Below are positions 13,101 to 24,400 of a DNA stretch of 64,000 nucleotides, piece after piece; positions within the stretch are counted from its first letter, which is position 1, and each line of letters starts with the position of its first letter. Made by a program: the position numbers and the translations under genes. Source of the DNA: Coniochaeta sp. PMI_546 (lineage: Eukaryota; Ascomycota; Sordariomycetes; Coniochaetales; Coniochaetaceae); assembly GCA_021432605.1 (NCBI GenBank), contig MU271148.1:7362-71361 (forward strand), in the 5' to 3' direction. The notes beneath the pieces are model-generated. The model saw only the letters and a list, made by a program, of their open reading frames with translations. It was not told the origin of the DNA and searched no databases.

Positions 13101-15477
13101 AGTTGCTCGGCTTGATATTCTTCAAGATCGTGGTGATTACTTGTTTTCCAGTCCACCGAGCGACCGGCTTGATGACTGCAGGCGGAACAAGTTCGATCCT
13201 TTCACTGTTGATGTGTCCACTTTCAGGACGGATAGCACTGTATATCAGTTGCTGGTATGCACCTCTGTCAAAGAAGCTGTCCTTGCTACAAAGATCCACA
13301 GAGACGGAGATATGGTCTTGAATCAGACCTCGGAGAGGCTTTCCTTGGGTGCCCGAGATATACTGATGATCTGTGTCGGCAAGCTGAAGGGCTTCTGCTC
13401 TTGCAACTTCGTTCTGAGGGAAATGCATGTTCATCTCGTCACCATCGAAGTCGGCATTGTACGTGTTGGTATTGGCGTAATGCATTCGAATTGTTTTTTC
13501 TCCAGGAAGAACTCTCACGCGATGGCCCATAATCGAGGGCTTGTGTAGAGTAGGTTGCCGATTCATAAGGACCACATCGCCATTCGTGATGTGGCGGTAC
13601 ACCTTCTTGTTCCGCGTGCCACTAAAGTTGTTTCCGCTCGGTGCCAGGAGCTGATTTGCCAACGACACTCGATCCTCCACGGACTTCGTGCGCAAGTTGA
13701 CAATCTGACCGTTCTCGTTTTCGATAGCCGAGGCTCCCGGCCAGATGTCAATGCCGTTAATGACTGCTTGTTGCATGTCCTTGAAGTTGTGACTCGTAAC
13801 GGGCTCGGGATAGGTAAGCTTCGTGGCAAAGACCGGAGGGACACCAATCTCATTGGTTTCGATATTGGGATCAGGAGAAATAACGCTTCGTGCCGCATAG
13901 TTGACACGCTTTCCCATCATGTTCTTTCGAAATAGTCCTTCCTTCTTCTCGAGCTTTTGCTTGATGCCCTCTTCAAGCCGCTGAGACGCGGCCATTGAAT
14001 TTGGACCCTTGCTTATGTCGATGAGGCCGTTCACGTTTTCCTGAAGGTCGTTCCAAGCTTTCTGAAGCCCGGCCATGTCTCTGTCTCGACCTACTCTGGC
14101 CGCCTTATCGCCCACGTCTGCCCCTGCGCTTGCCGCAAGATCCTTGGAAATCTGGGCCAGGCTTGAGGCGCTCCTCAATATCTTTTTATACAACCCATTT
14201 TGTTGTGCTTCCGAGATCTGCGAATCACCCATCCGGGCTTCTGGGCGATACCTATTTGGAGGAACAAGGATGGTTTGTAGGAAGAACATGTCGGCTGAGA
14301 TATTTTGCGATCGTTTGCGGGCAGGTTTTGAGCAGTAGAGCAGCGCAAGGATATCCTGCTCCTTGAGGAAAAGAAGATCGAGCCTTCCCTTGACCTCCAT
14401 GACATTCACAAGACGTTGTGAGTCGTCCTTGCCTTTGCCCACTATTTTGGCCTTTGGTGGTGCATCAATCATGACCACGTCACCATTGACATCCAGCTGA
14501 TCCCCAACCCCTTCATCGTTTTCGCCATGATCGGATTCGCTCGAGGATAGATTGATATCGGCAATGGCCTCGTCTTCAGCGTAGTCGTCTCCCTTGGCTT
14601 TCTGTCGGTTGAGAAGTAGCACAGCGTCCTTCATCCTCATGTTGGTTTGAGCCATTTTTGCCTTCTCCTTCGGTGACAAGGGTTTCTCGAAGATGTTGAC
14701 GAATCGGTCCTTCCGGTAAGTGGGTGATATTCCTGTACAGCTGGAACAAGCCCTTGCCTTGAGGATATCGGTCAGGAAATCCTTCACTAGCTGTCTGCGC
14801 AGCTCCGACGAGCCCTCGTGTTTGCCTTTACGAATATCTCCGAGGTTTATTCGGTGCCCTTGTAATACTTTGCGAACGTAGGCGTCCCTGGCCTTCATAA
14901 CAGCGTCCTGCGCTCCATCTCCCTCTTCATCTGACTCTTGCTCGGCTCCAGTCACTGGAGCTTCTGGAAGAGCCATGCCAAAGAAATCCTGACCTATCGC
15001 ATCGATCTCCTGAGCCTCATGCAGCAAGCCATACTGGAGCAGACGGAACATGCAAGCATAGCGATGGATATCTTTTCTGGACATGCGGAGGCGATGGCAG
15101 TAGACGCATTGCGCCCGAAGGAGACGGTATGCCTGATCCATAAATATCGGGTGGTATACAGGCACTGGTAAATCGATGTGACCTGCGTGGCCAGGACATG
15201 ATGCTTGGCCTAGATTACATGTCGAACATCTAGCCTCGGATGATCAGCGCATGTCCATAGACGCGCGATTAGATGCACGAGTGCAAGTAACTTACAATGA
15301 ATCACCCCAGGAACCTAGTGCTGGGTCGTACAGCCCCCCTGGCACGGGATTGAGAAGGCTATCGAAAGTGTTGTCGTTCTCAATGCGGCGGACTGAGATG
15401 GCTCTGATCTCGTCTGCGGACAGGAAGGAGAACTCGACGCTCTCCACAGAGGAAGAAACTGGCTGTGATATATTCAT
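10183..15477 (-). CDS. RPA190: DNA-directed RNA polymerase I largest subunit (A190)
   Basis: Largest subunit of RNA polymerase I, which makes the 35S rRNA precursor in the nucleolus. Two exons (15477-15296 and 15229-10183) with a 66-bp GT-AG intron give about 1742 residues. The splice restores the amino-terminal zinc-binding motif CSTCNLGQASCPGHAGH (residues 62-78). A second cysteine pair lies in CVYCHRLRMS at about 102. The catalytic magnesium motif NADFDGDEMN lies at about 652-661 with all three Asp present. Other matches are the bridge-helix/trigger-loop region with [25 protein letters not shown] and the final FTKMSFETT. The long acidic insert (Asp/Glu/Gly-rich, coded near 10960-11230) in the jaw region is typical of A190 and is not found in Pol II. 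The start is the first ATG of an exon carrying conserved LYDPALG. It is divergent from PRP3. Confidence 0.96.
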
Positions 15478-16081
15478 GATGAACTCTTGTTGACGGAAAG
15501 AGTCATGGTAGGTGAGAACCCGCGAACAACCGTTCTGGACTGACGTGCACAGCTTTTTCCGATCACCGCTGGGATGGGGTTGCAGCCAGCGAAGAACTGA
15601 GGTGGAAGATCAAATTTTTGGCGGACGATGGTGGCAGAAAAGAGGACTTTCCTTAAGGTAGCTTTGCTTCTCCTTACCTGTCTGTACCAGTACCAGCAAA
15701 CTTCAGTACTAGAGGTATAATAAGGCAAAAAGGTGGGCGTGGAATTGGCAAGCACGTGATGTGGGGCCATAATGAGAAAAACAAAGGTACGTACTTCAGG
15801 CTAACACGAGCGAAAGACTGAAACCACCGATATTAGACAACCTTCCATCATCATCGTCGTTGCCATTCACACCAAGACTTCAACCCCAAACCCCAAACCC
15901 CTAATTTCGCACTGGACACGCGTCGAAAAGTCGAAGGCATTTTGACCCCAACCGAGATCCCCTTCTGGAGCAAACAGACAACACATCATTCCGAGAAGAG
16001 CTGGATCCTCAGGGCCAACTGCCTGCAGTTGCGCAGAAGAGCTTTCGCTTCTAATCTAGGTGACAGACGGTGTCGCCTACA
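15478..16081. promoter_or_regulatory. Divergent RPA190-PRP3 promoter region
   Basis: About 600 bp separate the start codons of two divergent genes, so both promoters must lie here. The stretch before PRP3 (15840-16060) is C- and A-rich (repeats of ACCCCAAA near 15880-15900), typical of a fungal leader. No TATA box or operator could be assigned with confidence. Confidence 0.5.
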
Positions 16082-17563
16082 ATGGATGGGAATAACCATT
16101 CCTCCAAAACTCTAAGCGCTCGTCATGATGTGGCAACCCGGGTGCAAAAATCGGAGTCGGTCGCGGACAGGATGGCGGCTCTCAAGGCCCGTGTTGCTGC
16201 GGCTGTAGGGGGCAGCAAAGCTAAAGGTGGTTTGAACGTTGGAATACATCCCGCGCTTGAGGATATTGGCCAGTGGAAACCTTCAAGCAGCAAGTTGACA
16301 GATTCTGTCGTTGGGGGAGGAGGCGGCCGACCACAACCTGCCGCCGTACCTTCGTCCGCCAAGAAGATGGCTCCGCCAGGCTCACCTGCCGAAAGTGCTC
16401 GAAGCAATCCCTACCTCGATACAAGCATTCCGACTCAAGGTGTGCCGGGGGGCAAGTCAAGGGAGAGGAGACAGCTCGTGTTCAACCAGAAGGGCAAATA
16501 CATACAGCAGGCCGCCGCACTTCGAAGGCAAGCAGCACTGGAGGCTATGAAGAAGCGGATTGCGGAGCAGACGCGCAAAGTTGGCATTGATGAGGACTTG
16601 GATTTGGAAAAGAATTTCATCGTGGAAGCTCCGCCTGATATCGAATGGTGGGATGAAGGGCTTGTGGAAGGAAAAAGCTATGCCAGCATTGAGGACCCGG
16701 CATCCTTGAAGATCAATACTTCCGACAGCATTATAACAGAGTACATACAGCATCCCGTTGCCATCGAACCTCCTCAAGACCAGCACATACCTGCGCCGAA
16801 ACCCATGTACCTGACGCCGAAAGAGCAGAAGAAGCTGAGGCGACAACGGCGAATGGCGGATCTCAAAGAGCACCAGGCTAAGATCAGGCTAGGTCTCGAA
16901 CCCGCGCCGCCTCCCAAAGTGAAAAAGGGTAACCTCATGCGTGTCCTTGGCGAAGAAGCCCTCCAGGACCCTACTGCAGTCGAGGCTCGGGTAAACCGAG
17001 AGATCGCAGAGAGACATCAAAAGCACTTACAGGCCAACGAAGAACGCAAGCTATCGAAGGAAGCAGCGCACCAGAAACTTGCGGCAAATCAGGAGAAGGA
17101 CGCGGCAAAGGGCATCCACATTCTTGTGTTCAAGATCGGCAGCCTTGCGAACGGCCAGCATAGGTACAAAATTGGCGTCAACGCCCAGCAGTACGCCCTT
17201 ACGGGAGTCTGCATCATGCACCCCAGCTTCAACCTTGTTGTTGTGGAAGGAGGCGAGCACAGCATCAACAAGTACAAGAGGTTGATGCTCAACCGGATAG
17301 ACTGGACGGAAAACGTGCCATCGCGGGCAGACGACGGTAAACCGGGTGCAGCGGTCCGACAATGGTTGAAGGCGGAGGACGAGAAGGGACAACTCAAGGA
17401 CATGACACTCAACAAATGCGTCCTGGTCTTCGAAGGCGATGCCAAAAGCAGGGCGTTTAGGAAGTGGGGGAGCAAGGTCTGCGAGACAGATGCGGAGGCA
17501 CGAGAGGTTCTGGCGCGAACAAAGATGGAGAGCTTCTGGACTCAGGCCAAGAACACGCACTAG
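16082..17563 (+). CDS. PRP3: U4/U6 small nuclear ribonucleoprotein Prp3
   Basis: Component of the U4/U6.U5 tri-snRNP that binds the U4/U6 duplex during spliceosome assembly. A single uninterrupted exon gives 493 residues starting MDGNNHSS. An in-frame GTG four codons upstream is not needed. The middle holds the Prp3 domain with LTPKEQKKLRRQRRMADLK (residues about 244-262), followed by RLGLEPAPPPKVKKGNLMRVL. The last 150 residues match the Prp3 C-terminal domain (DUF1115) with KCVLVFEGDAKSRAFRKWG near 455, known to contact U4/U6 RNA. The amino-terminal 120 residues are rich in Gly, Ser and Pro and poorly conserved. A PWI domain, found in some animal Prp3 proteins, was not seen. It is divergent from RPA190. 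Confidence 0.95.
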   Translation: MDGNNHSSKTLSARHDVATRVQKSESVADRMAALKARVAAAVGGSKAKGGLNVGIHPALEDIGQWKPSSSKLTDSVVGGGGGRPQPAAVPSSAKKMAPPGSPAESARSNPYLDTSIPTQGVPGGKSRERRQLVFNQKGKYIQQAAALRRQAALEAMKKRIAEQTRKVGIDEDLDLEKNFIVEAPPDIEWWDEGLVEGKSYASIEDPASLKINTSDSIITEYIQHPVAIEPPQDQHIPAPKPMYLTPKEQKKLRRQRRMADLKEHQAKIRLGLEPAPPPKVKKGNLMRVLGEEALQDPTAVEARVNREIAERHQKHLQANEERKLSKEAAHQKLAANQEKDAAKGIHILVFKIGSLANGQHRYKIGVNAQQYALTGVCIMHPSFNLVVVEGGEHSINKYKRLMLNRIDWTENVPSRADDGKPGAAVRQWLKAEDEKGQLKDMTLNKCVLVFEGDAKSRAFRKWGSKVCETDAEAREVLARTKMESFWTQAKNTH

Positions 17564-20101
17564 ACATGGAAATCAAGCCATTGAACGTATACAGCGGTCT
17601 CGGAGATAGACCTGCTCAGGCAAGGATTGAAAGGACGCAGTCAGGCACGGGGTTTGAACCAAGGGCTGTCAATGACCAGTCGTAAATTGCTTGGGGACGG
17701 CTTTCATGCCTTCTCCATGCAGAAAGGAAGCCTACCATGCTTCGTCGTCTCGTTTCCGCGCTATAATTGCTTTCTGTATTGCTTCGCAGGCCAAGGTACG
17801 GTCCGTAAGTCTAGGTCCCGCACATGACCGCTTAATCAACACGATCATGGACTTGAGCATTTGCGGGTGAACGAGCTAAGCCCCAAAGCTCACAGTGTTC
17901 TTCTTACAGCGACCGAGACAGTGGTGGGACTCGCTCTGCTCCGCGCTGAAACGATGCCCTGGAAATAGTGTACGAGCCGCGTAGGATCTGAATAGGACGC
18001 TTGAAATCTGCGCAGTACATGTGCATTTTCCCATTCCGTTTAACTGCTGTGCGAGGTCAGGACCTTATTTATGTGCACGAGAAACCGAAATAAGACAAAC
18101 GGGTGGTTGTCGCCGGCAGTGTCAGCGGCAAACGCCCTAGGAAGATAGGGCGGATGCTCAAGATGATGTACCCCAGTAAATTGCGACATTTCTTGCAAGT
18201 CAACAACCCGAGCCGACAGCGAGTGCCATGCAATGTTATAAGCGGTTGCGACAAAAGAGACCTTTCGGTCCAATGGTGTTGGGTTCTTCGGCGATGAACA
18301 TGGGAAGAGTCAGCTTGCCGGGTACAAGAACAGTTCATCGGATCCGATATGGCCGAGTTTGCGTGGTCTGTCACACAAGAGACACAAGGTGTAAGGTACC
18401 TAAGGTATCTCTAGTAGGGTAGGCTGAACGCACCGCGTGAGCGAACAAGGACTAAGACCATCAAGCCATTAAGATCGAGTCTACCGATTCTGTAGCAGTA
18501 ATACTGGTGGATAGGCGGCGTCCCGAAAGGCGCCCCGATTCAACGCGATGACTTAGGTGCAGTTTCGGCTTGAATTATGTGAATCGAGGTCAGGGACAGA
18601 AGTTCCACGAGAACAGGTGTCGCTACCTTACTAAGGTACCTTTCCTTACCTGCAATTAGCGAGTGGGGCCACAACTGTAGATCTGATTTGTTGTTGCGCT
18701 TATGTTGTTGTATCACGTATCACAACAACCGCTTAGGAGGACAATGACAGACATAAGAACAGGGCGTGATAGCACTGCTTGAGAGGCAGTGCCATGCACC
18801 AGGTGCAACTAAGGCCGTGTAACCCTGAGATGTCCACTTGCAGGCCGACAGACTAAGTGGGAGATTTCTTGACTCTCATACAAAGATCGAATGGTGTTAG
18901 TGAAGACCCTTTCTCTTGCAGGTTGTCAGCACGTAACACAGAGCATGGAGGTGAAGAAAGTGTTTAAACTGAGGTGTCTTAAGTGTCGAGTGTAAACTAA
19001 GGTACCTTACTGTACGTATACCCACCCAGCTTTGGTGGCGCTAGAAGTGGTCTCCGCTCACACCAGAGTCACTCGCCCTGGACGTTCCTGAACAAATCAC
19101 CAACCCCTTGTCAATTCTCGCATCTGGACGAATCGTAACGCTTCCGTGTGCCTCGACTGTGTACTAGCGTGCACTGGCCAGTCCAACGGTCTTTGTACTA
19201 CGTACGGGACTATGGTAATGTACTATGGTAGGGATCAGCATCCTTTTCTCTTCCTGTGCAACCCCAGCTTGGCCTGTCGGCCATTTTAGGCGTGTCCTTT
19301 TTTAACCTTGTTTTCCGTGCCACCTGGAGTCAAAGCGTGTTTTACTGCGGTACTGTACACTACTAGTAGTCCATGTGCAGGATGACTCGACTTCGGCTTG
19401 TGTGTCGTATTGACGCCCGCATGATCTTGACAGCATCTGTCATTGGAGTCACAATCTATACGGTAGGCTGCAACCATCACCCGTTGGCTCTACATAGTAC
19501 GGTTGGCCGATCGCTCGTGAGCAATAACTACACCAGCGGAAAAAAATAGAGGGCTAATACGTGTTGAGCCACCCAACGCGTCCGGCCACTTTCGTTGATG
19601 GCTGCGGCACAGCCAACGCCTCCCGCTCTCCGCGCACAACCCCAATCTGCTTTAGCCTCTTCACGAACGAACACCAAATCGTGGACGTTGGTCTGGTGAT
19701 GGTTACAAACATACAGCTAGGTACCGCAACTCACGTGTGTTGAACCCGGGGATTTCTGGAAGATCTAGCATATGCTCTCTATGACCTTGGGATATACAGT
19801 CTTGTCTGCGGCGGAAAAATGTAGCCTCCATGTCTATCTGTTTCGCTCTAGTCAGAAGTCCTGTTGCGCCCCCCGTTTTGCTATCTTTGTTATACGTACG
19901 TAATCTTACATAGTAGCCAAGACGACGGATTATTCTTTCTATCAGCGCATCTATTCCCGGCGCATGTCATGTTGTGTCGTTATCTCTGCGTCTACATCGC
20001 TCATCATGATATCAGACGCCCGCAAGTAATGTTCCATAGCAAGAAAACTGGAGAAGGGACAGCCGAGAAATAATCAGGGAGATACACAAGTTAGGCGTCC
20101 A
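17564..20101. other. Gene-free interval with GGTACC palindromes and TACATAGTA motifs
   Basis: About 2.5 kb with no recognisable coding region; open frames stay under 105 codons and overlap on both strands. It contains GGTACC-centred short elements at about 18392-18408, 18626-18651 and 18998-19009 (the last a perfect 12-bp palindrome, TAAGGTACCTTA). Two copies of TACATAGTA lie at 19491-19499 and 19907-19915. No tRNA or rRNA was found. Confidence 0.5.
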
Positions 20102-21464
20102 TCAGCGGCCCCAGGAGTGTTCCTGGGACTGATCGCCCACCAAGTCTCTACTCCGCAATGATGACGTTGTCGAGATTAGAATGTTGTCGTTACTTCCAAG
20201 GGGTGGCATAGACAGGGGAGGAAGCATGCCGGGTGGTGGCCCTATGAGGTTTAACGAACCGGCCCCGAGCTGCCTCCCACTGCTGTGGCTTGTCTCATAA
20301 CTCTCAGATCGTACATCGAGTGTACCGATATCGAATCGCTTTGAGCACCCGTCTTCCATATGTCTAAGAGTTCGCCATTAGCATTACAGCTTCCTAGATT
20401 GGTGAGTATAAGCAAACAAACCTTCTCAGTGTATCCTTACGAGCAAACAGACGGCCGCAATAGTCGCATTTGTGGTTGCGCTCTTTCATATGCACGCTTT
20501 GGTGATGCCGTTGTAGATCTGTCTTGCGGACGAACTTCTTGTAACAATTATCGGCCATGCATGGGAAAGGGTACTCTCTCTTCTCGTCGTGGGTCTCCAT
20601 GTGGGCCTTGAAGTTGTAGCTTCGACTGAACAGCTTCCCGCAGCCTTTAACTTCACACTGAAAATTCGCCTCCTCACGGGTCGTCAAACGTCGAGGCGCC
20701 CGGCGCGGACGCGCAACTCGGTACGGCCTCCTCACATCTTGTATGAAAGGAGAGGTTATCGCCGGGCCGCCATAGTAACGGGTCGAGTCCATGGACTGCT
20801 GATAGTCCGAGTTCCTCCACGACGATTCTCCATCTGAGAGATACCCAGACGTGCTGCCGGTATATGATCCACTGTCCGTGGCATATGCGGTGTGCACGGA
20901 GCGTGGTGATGGATAACGTGATATTTGTGAGTCTTGGCCGTAGTCCCCGGCATGCTCCATCTTTATCCTTGGCGTCAATGACCTGGACATGGAAGAAGCA
21001 GAGTTGTATGTGACAGTGGACGTCAACGAAGCATCCGGGGACCTTGTGATAGCTCCAGTGGGCGGAGGAGTGGAGGGGTGGACATTGTACGACTGACAAT
21101 GGTGCGCCTGGTACATGTCGTGGCCGTATGGAGGGGGAAGCGCGGGCTCGTATGCTTCATAGGTGTCGTAATCAGAGGAAAGAATGCTCGGCATGGGTCC
21201 ACCCGAGGATGACGGATGGACTAAGGTTGATGCAGTCCACTCGGGCTGGCCCAGAGCACCAAGGGGAGGGAGAGTTGAGGCGGAATCCATCGGGGGCGTC
21301 ATGGAGCACCGTTGATCAGAGCCATATATCGATGCGAGCTTATACTGTTGGCCCACTAAATCCGGCGGCGACGGGTGGTCCAGCGATGATCGTTCGGAAG
21401 CACAATAGGTAATTGAAGTGGAGGAAGGCGATCGACTAAGGGACAGCGGCGGCGAGAGGGCCAT
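20102..21464 (-). CDS. C2H2 zinc-finger protein, probable transcription factor
   Basis: Two exons (21464-20422 and 20363-20102) with a 58-bp GT-AG intron give 434 residues. The first 240 residues are rich in Ser, Pro, Thr and Tyr and look disordered, as in fungal activation regions. A basic linker, RRPYRVARPRRAPRRLTTRE, leads into three zinc fingers at about 270-292, 302-325 and 333-354. The first two are C2H2. The third ends H-x4-C (DTLRRHMEDGC), a C2HC finger that is only complete after splicing; without the splice the last finger would lose its ligands. The layout suggests a nuclear DNA-binding regulator. I do not recognise the orthologue and give no target. Large gene-free DNA flanks both sides, common for fungal regulators with long leaders. 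Confidence 0.85.
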
Positions 21465-24400
21465 GGCTCTAGAAACAGGAAGGAGGGGTTGAGAATGGTT
21501 GGAAGCAAGACGCCTTTTATTGGGACTGTAGCGCGTCAGGCAGACACAGGAGGTGATGAAGTCTGGTCCGTTGGAAGATGTGCGACTAGTGCCGGTTTTT
21601 ACGTGTGCAGTTCTTCAAGGATCGGAATCGGGTTGCCGCAGGGGTGAACTGGGGGTATGCTTTGATGGGAAGCCCGCAGGATTATGTCAAATCGACGTTC
21701 CTCTTTCTCTGATTGTTCGTAGAGTAAATCGTCAACCAAATGGAGTGATAGCAACAGACCCTGATGTTAGGACTCGTAGCACCCTGGTCACCCTGCAGAT
21801 CGGTATGTACTCTGTATAGTGAGGCAGACAATGGTGAAGTAGACTTAAAGTTTGGGGTGTCTTTTGGCAAGGCAGAGTCTACCTAGCTCATCTTATACAA
21901 ATCCTCCGCCGTCCTGGTTCTAGCCTGGTTCATGATAGAGAGGTTAAGTATAAGTGGCCCGAACGAGCTCCAGTGGATGTAGCGATTCAAGACATGGGGC
22001 ATGGCCATGACCATTGGTGCAGGACAAACTTGAAAATATACTGGGGACGGTTCAGTGTGGGAACAGCCACACATAGGACACCCTGCTGAAGGCGTCGATG
22101 GGGTGGAGGATTCTCGCGGTAAACAAGGAGGGGGGTTTGGGAATTTGAGCAGGGAGGGGGTGAAGATGGAGCAACGCAATGCAAATTCCGTGCAGAAGAC
22201 TCGAAACATTGTTGAGAGAGGATAATAAGCAACCAACGGCCAATAAGATAGCTGTGAGCTATGTTAAGAGTAGTATGTATGCATTTATGTACGTGCGACA
22301 CATATAACATCTAAAAGTAGCGGGAATAGGGCAGGGTAGAGACGGGGGAAGGTGTGAGGCGAATGTTGCGAAGTATTCCTGCAAGTACGGCATGACACAC
22401 ATCAGGGTCACATAATGTGAAGGTCTGGAAATACCATGTGTAAACCCACTTCCATTACAGCCGACGCAACTGCTACCAACGAAGGGCATCCGCCAGCAGG
22501 CTGTGAAAGGAGCTGCCCTGGACAGCATCAATGGCCCACGGTCAGGAAAAGGGCCGTTCACACGATTGAGAGGTTCTCAGCAGATGAGTCTGCCAGCGGC
22601 GTGGTGGACGAAGCAGCGGGTCGTGATAGACCCGCAGCAGTAAATGTTTCTACAGCTTAGGTCGCCAACAATGGCTCACCAGAACGCTGAAGACAGGCGC
22701 AATGACTGCCACCTCAGTGACAGATCTAGGGCTCTGCCTCAGTGAAAAGCCGAATTTATTTGCGGTAGCTCGCCATCGGCGTGCAGGGGACTTGTGTCGA
22801 TAACTCGTCCACGACACCGAGTTTAGACGGTGCCCAGGTACACTTGGAAACCCGAAGCCGTAGGTCGACAACTCGAAGAGCAGTGGTGCGGTGGTACATC
22901 GTAAGGTAAGGTAGGTACTGTGGTGGGCGGTGACCGGGCTCAGGGAAGAGCACAAAGATATATTACCTAGACTGGGAACTGCACCGGATGCAGGCGATGA
23001 ACGTCTGCGGTTGCATTTGACGACGCAGCCAGGGCAGCCAAGGCAGCCAAGGAGCCCGGGAGCCACATCAATCGGGCCCCACACACATCAGTTCTGCTGC
23101 AGTCGCGCCCGGACTTGAACAAAAATATCATGCCATGATGACTGGTTGGACCCTGGTCGTTCTCTCCCTAGTCCCTGTAGATGGACCAATCTCTCCAGGC
23201 TCTCGTCGTTGGGTTACTTTTTGGCCCCCAATCTTCTCCACTGTGGAACGTAGCTTTCATGACAGGAAGGAGGAAAATAACTCGAGCAGGATAAAATAGA
23301 AAGTGCGGATCGAATCCTCGAAGCGAAATGAGCTTTGGCGAGTGCGAGTTGACAGGGCGCTCCTGATTCCTGCTCTTTTCCTGTGCAGCTTTGTGTGCCA
23401 CGACGTCTGATGTTTTGTGCAGTGGGGAAGAGGGGCTCGCGGCTGTTATAAGGCTTGATCGACGTTGGGGGGAGGAGGGGGCTTCCTCTGGGGACATACA
23501 TGTACATACACGTGTAGTTCTTACCACAAATAGGTACCTTGTGTGCACAGCAACACCAGAAACGGCATGAAAGTTGATTCGCGCGCAAAATATGGAGATG
23601 CCCAAAGACGAGCTCGGGGACGAGCAAATGCAGGATTGGCCATGCTTCAACGCTGCTGCGGGTACATATACTGCTTAAACACAATACGGCATTTCTTAGC
23701 CTGAGTCCTGCTTGGCGGAATATGTACTCAGCTACCTGGTACTTCGGTCGAGGTACTCTCTCGTACGAAACAAGTCGAAGTACAATGATAAGGGTACCCA
23801 GTCCGTTGGTTGCGGCGCGTGGGAAGCACTTGCCTCAGGCTCCGCCACACATTCCAATTAATCACCATTACATTTCATACAACTGTTGTTATTGCGGAAT
23901 ACTACCTAAAACCAACGAGATATTATACCGGCTTACAGCCTTGTGTAACTCGGCCTAGAGTGGTACAGTCGATCGGGAAGCGGTGTACAAGATGTGATGT
24001 CCGTATCGTCAGGGTCAGGAGGAAGCCCGTTGGCCCGCCCATTCGCCTGCTGTGGCTGCGTGCCAACCTTGTCCTTTTCTATCTCGTAAAGCGACAGAGA
24101 CATTATTGCCTGTTGGGAGATGGCCTTGTCAGGGCTCCCGTTCACCTTTGTATATCATCTGACGCTCGCCGTGCCGGCTCCTATTCCGACCACTTTGGTT
24201 CAGACGACGCTCTACCATGACCGATATGAAGAAATGGATTTGATCGACCTGCCGTTGCGAAATACAAATAAATGTGTATGAATGATTGAATCACACTAGT
24301 TCCTAGAGATCCTTACCGGACTTGGGTAGGAACTCGAAACTTGGCGACAGGTATCATGGGAGCCCGCGTACCTGAATTGGGAATTAGGACCTCCTGTATT

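Noticed and set aside
17640-17665. GGTTTGAACC as a possible tRNA T-arm
   Set aside because: No acceptor stem, D-arm or anticodon arm could be folded around it.
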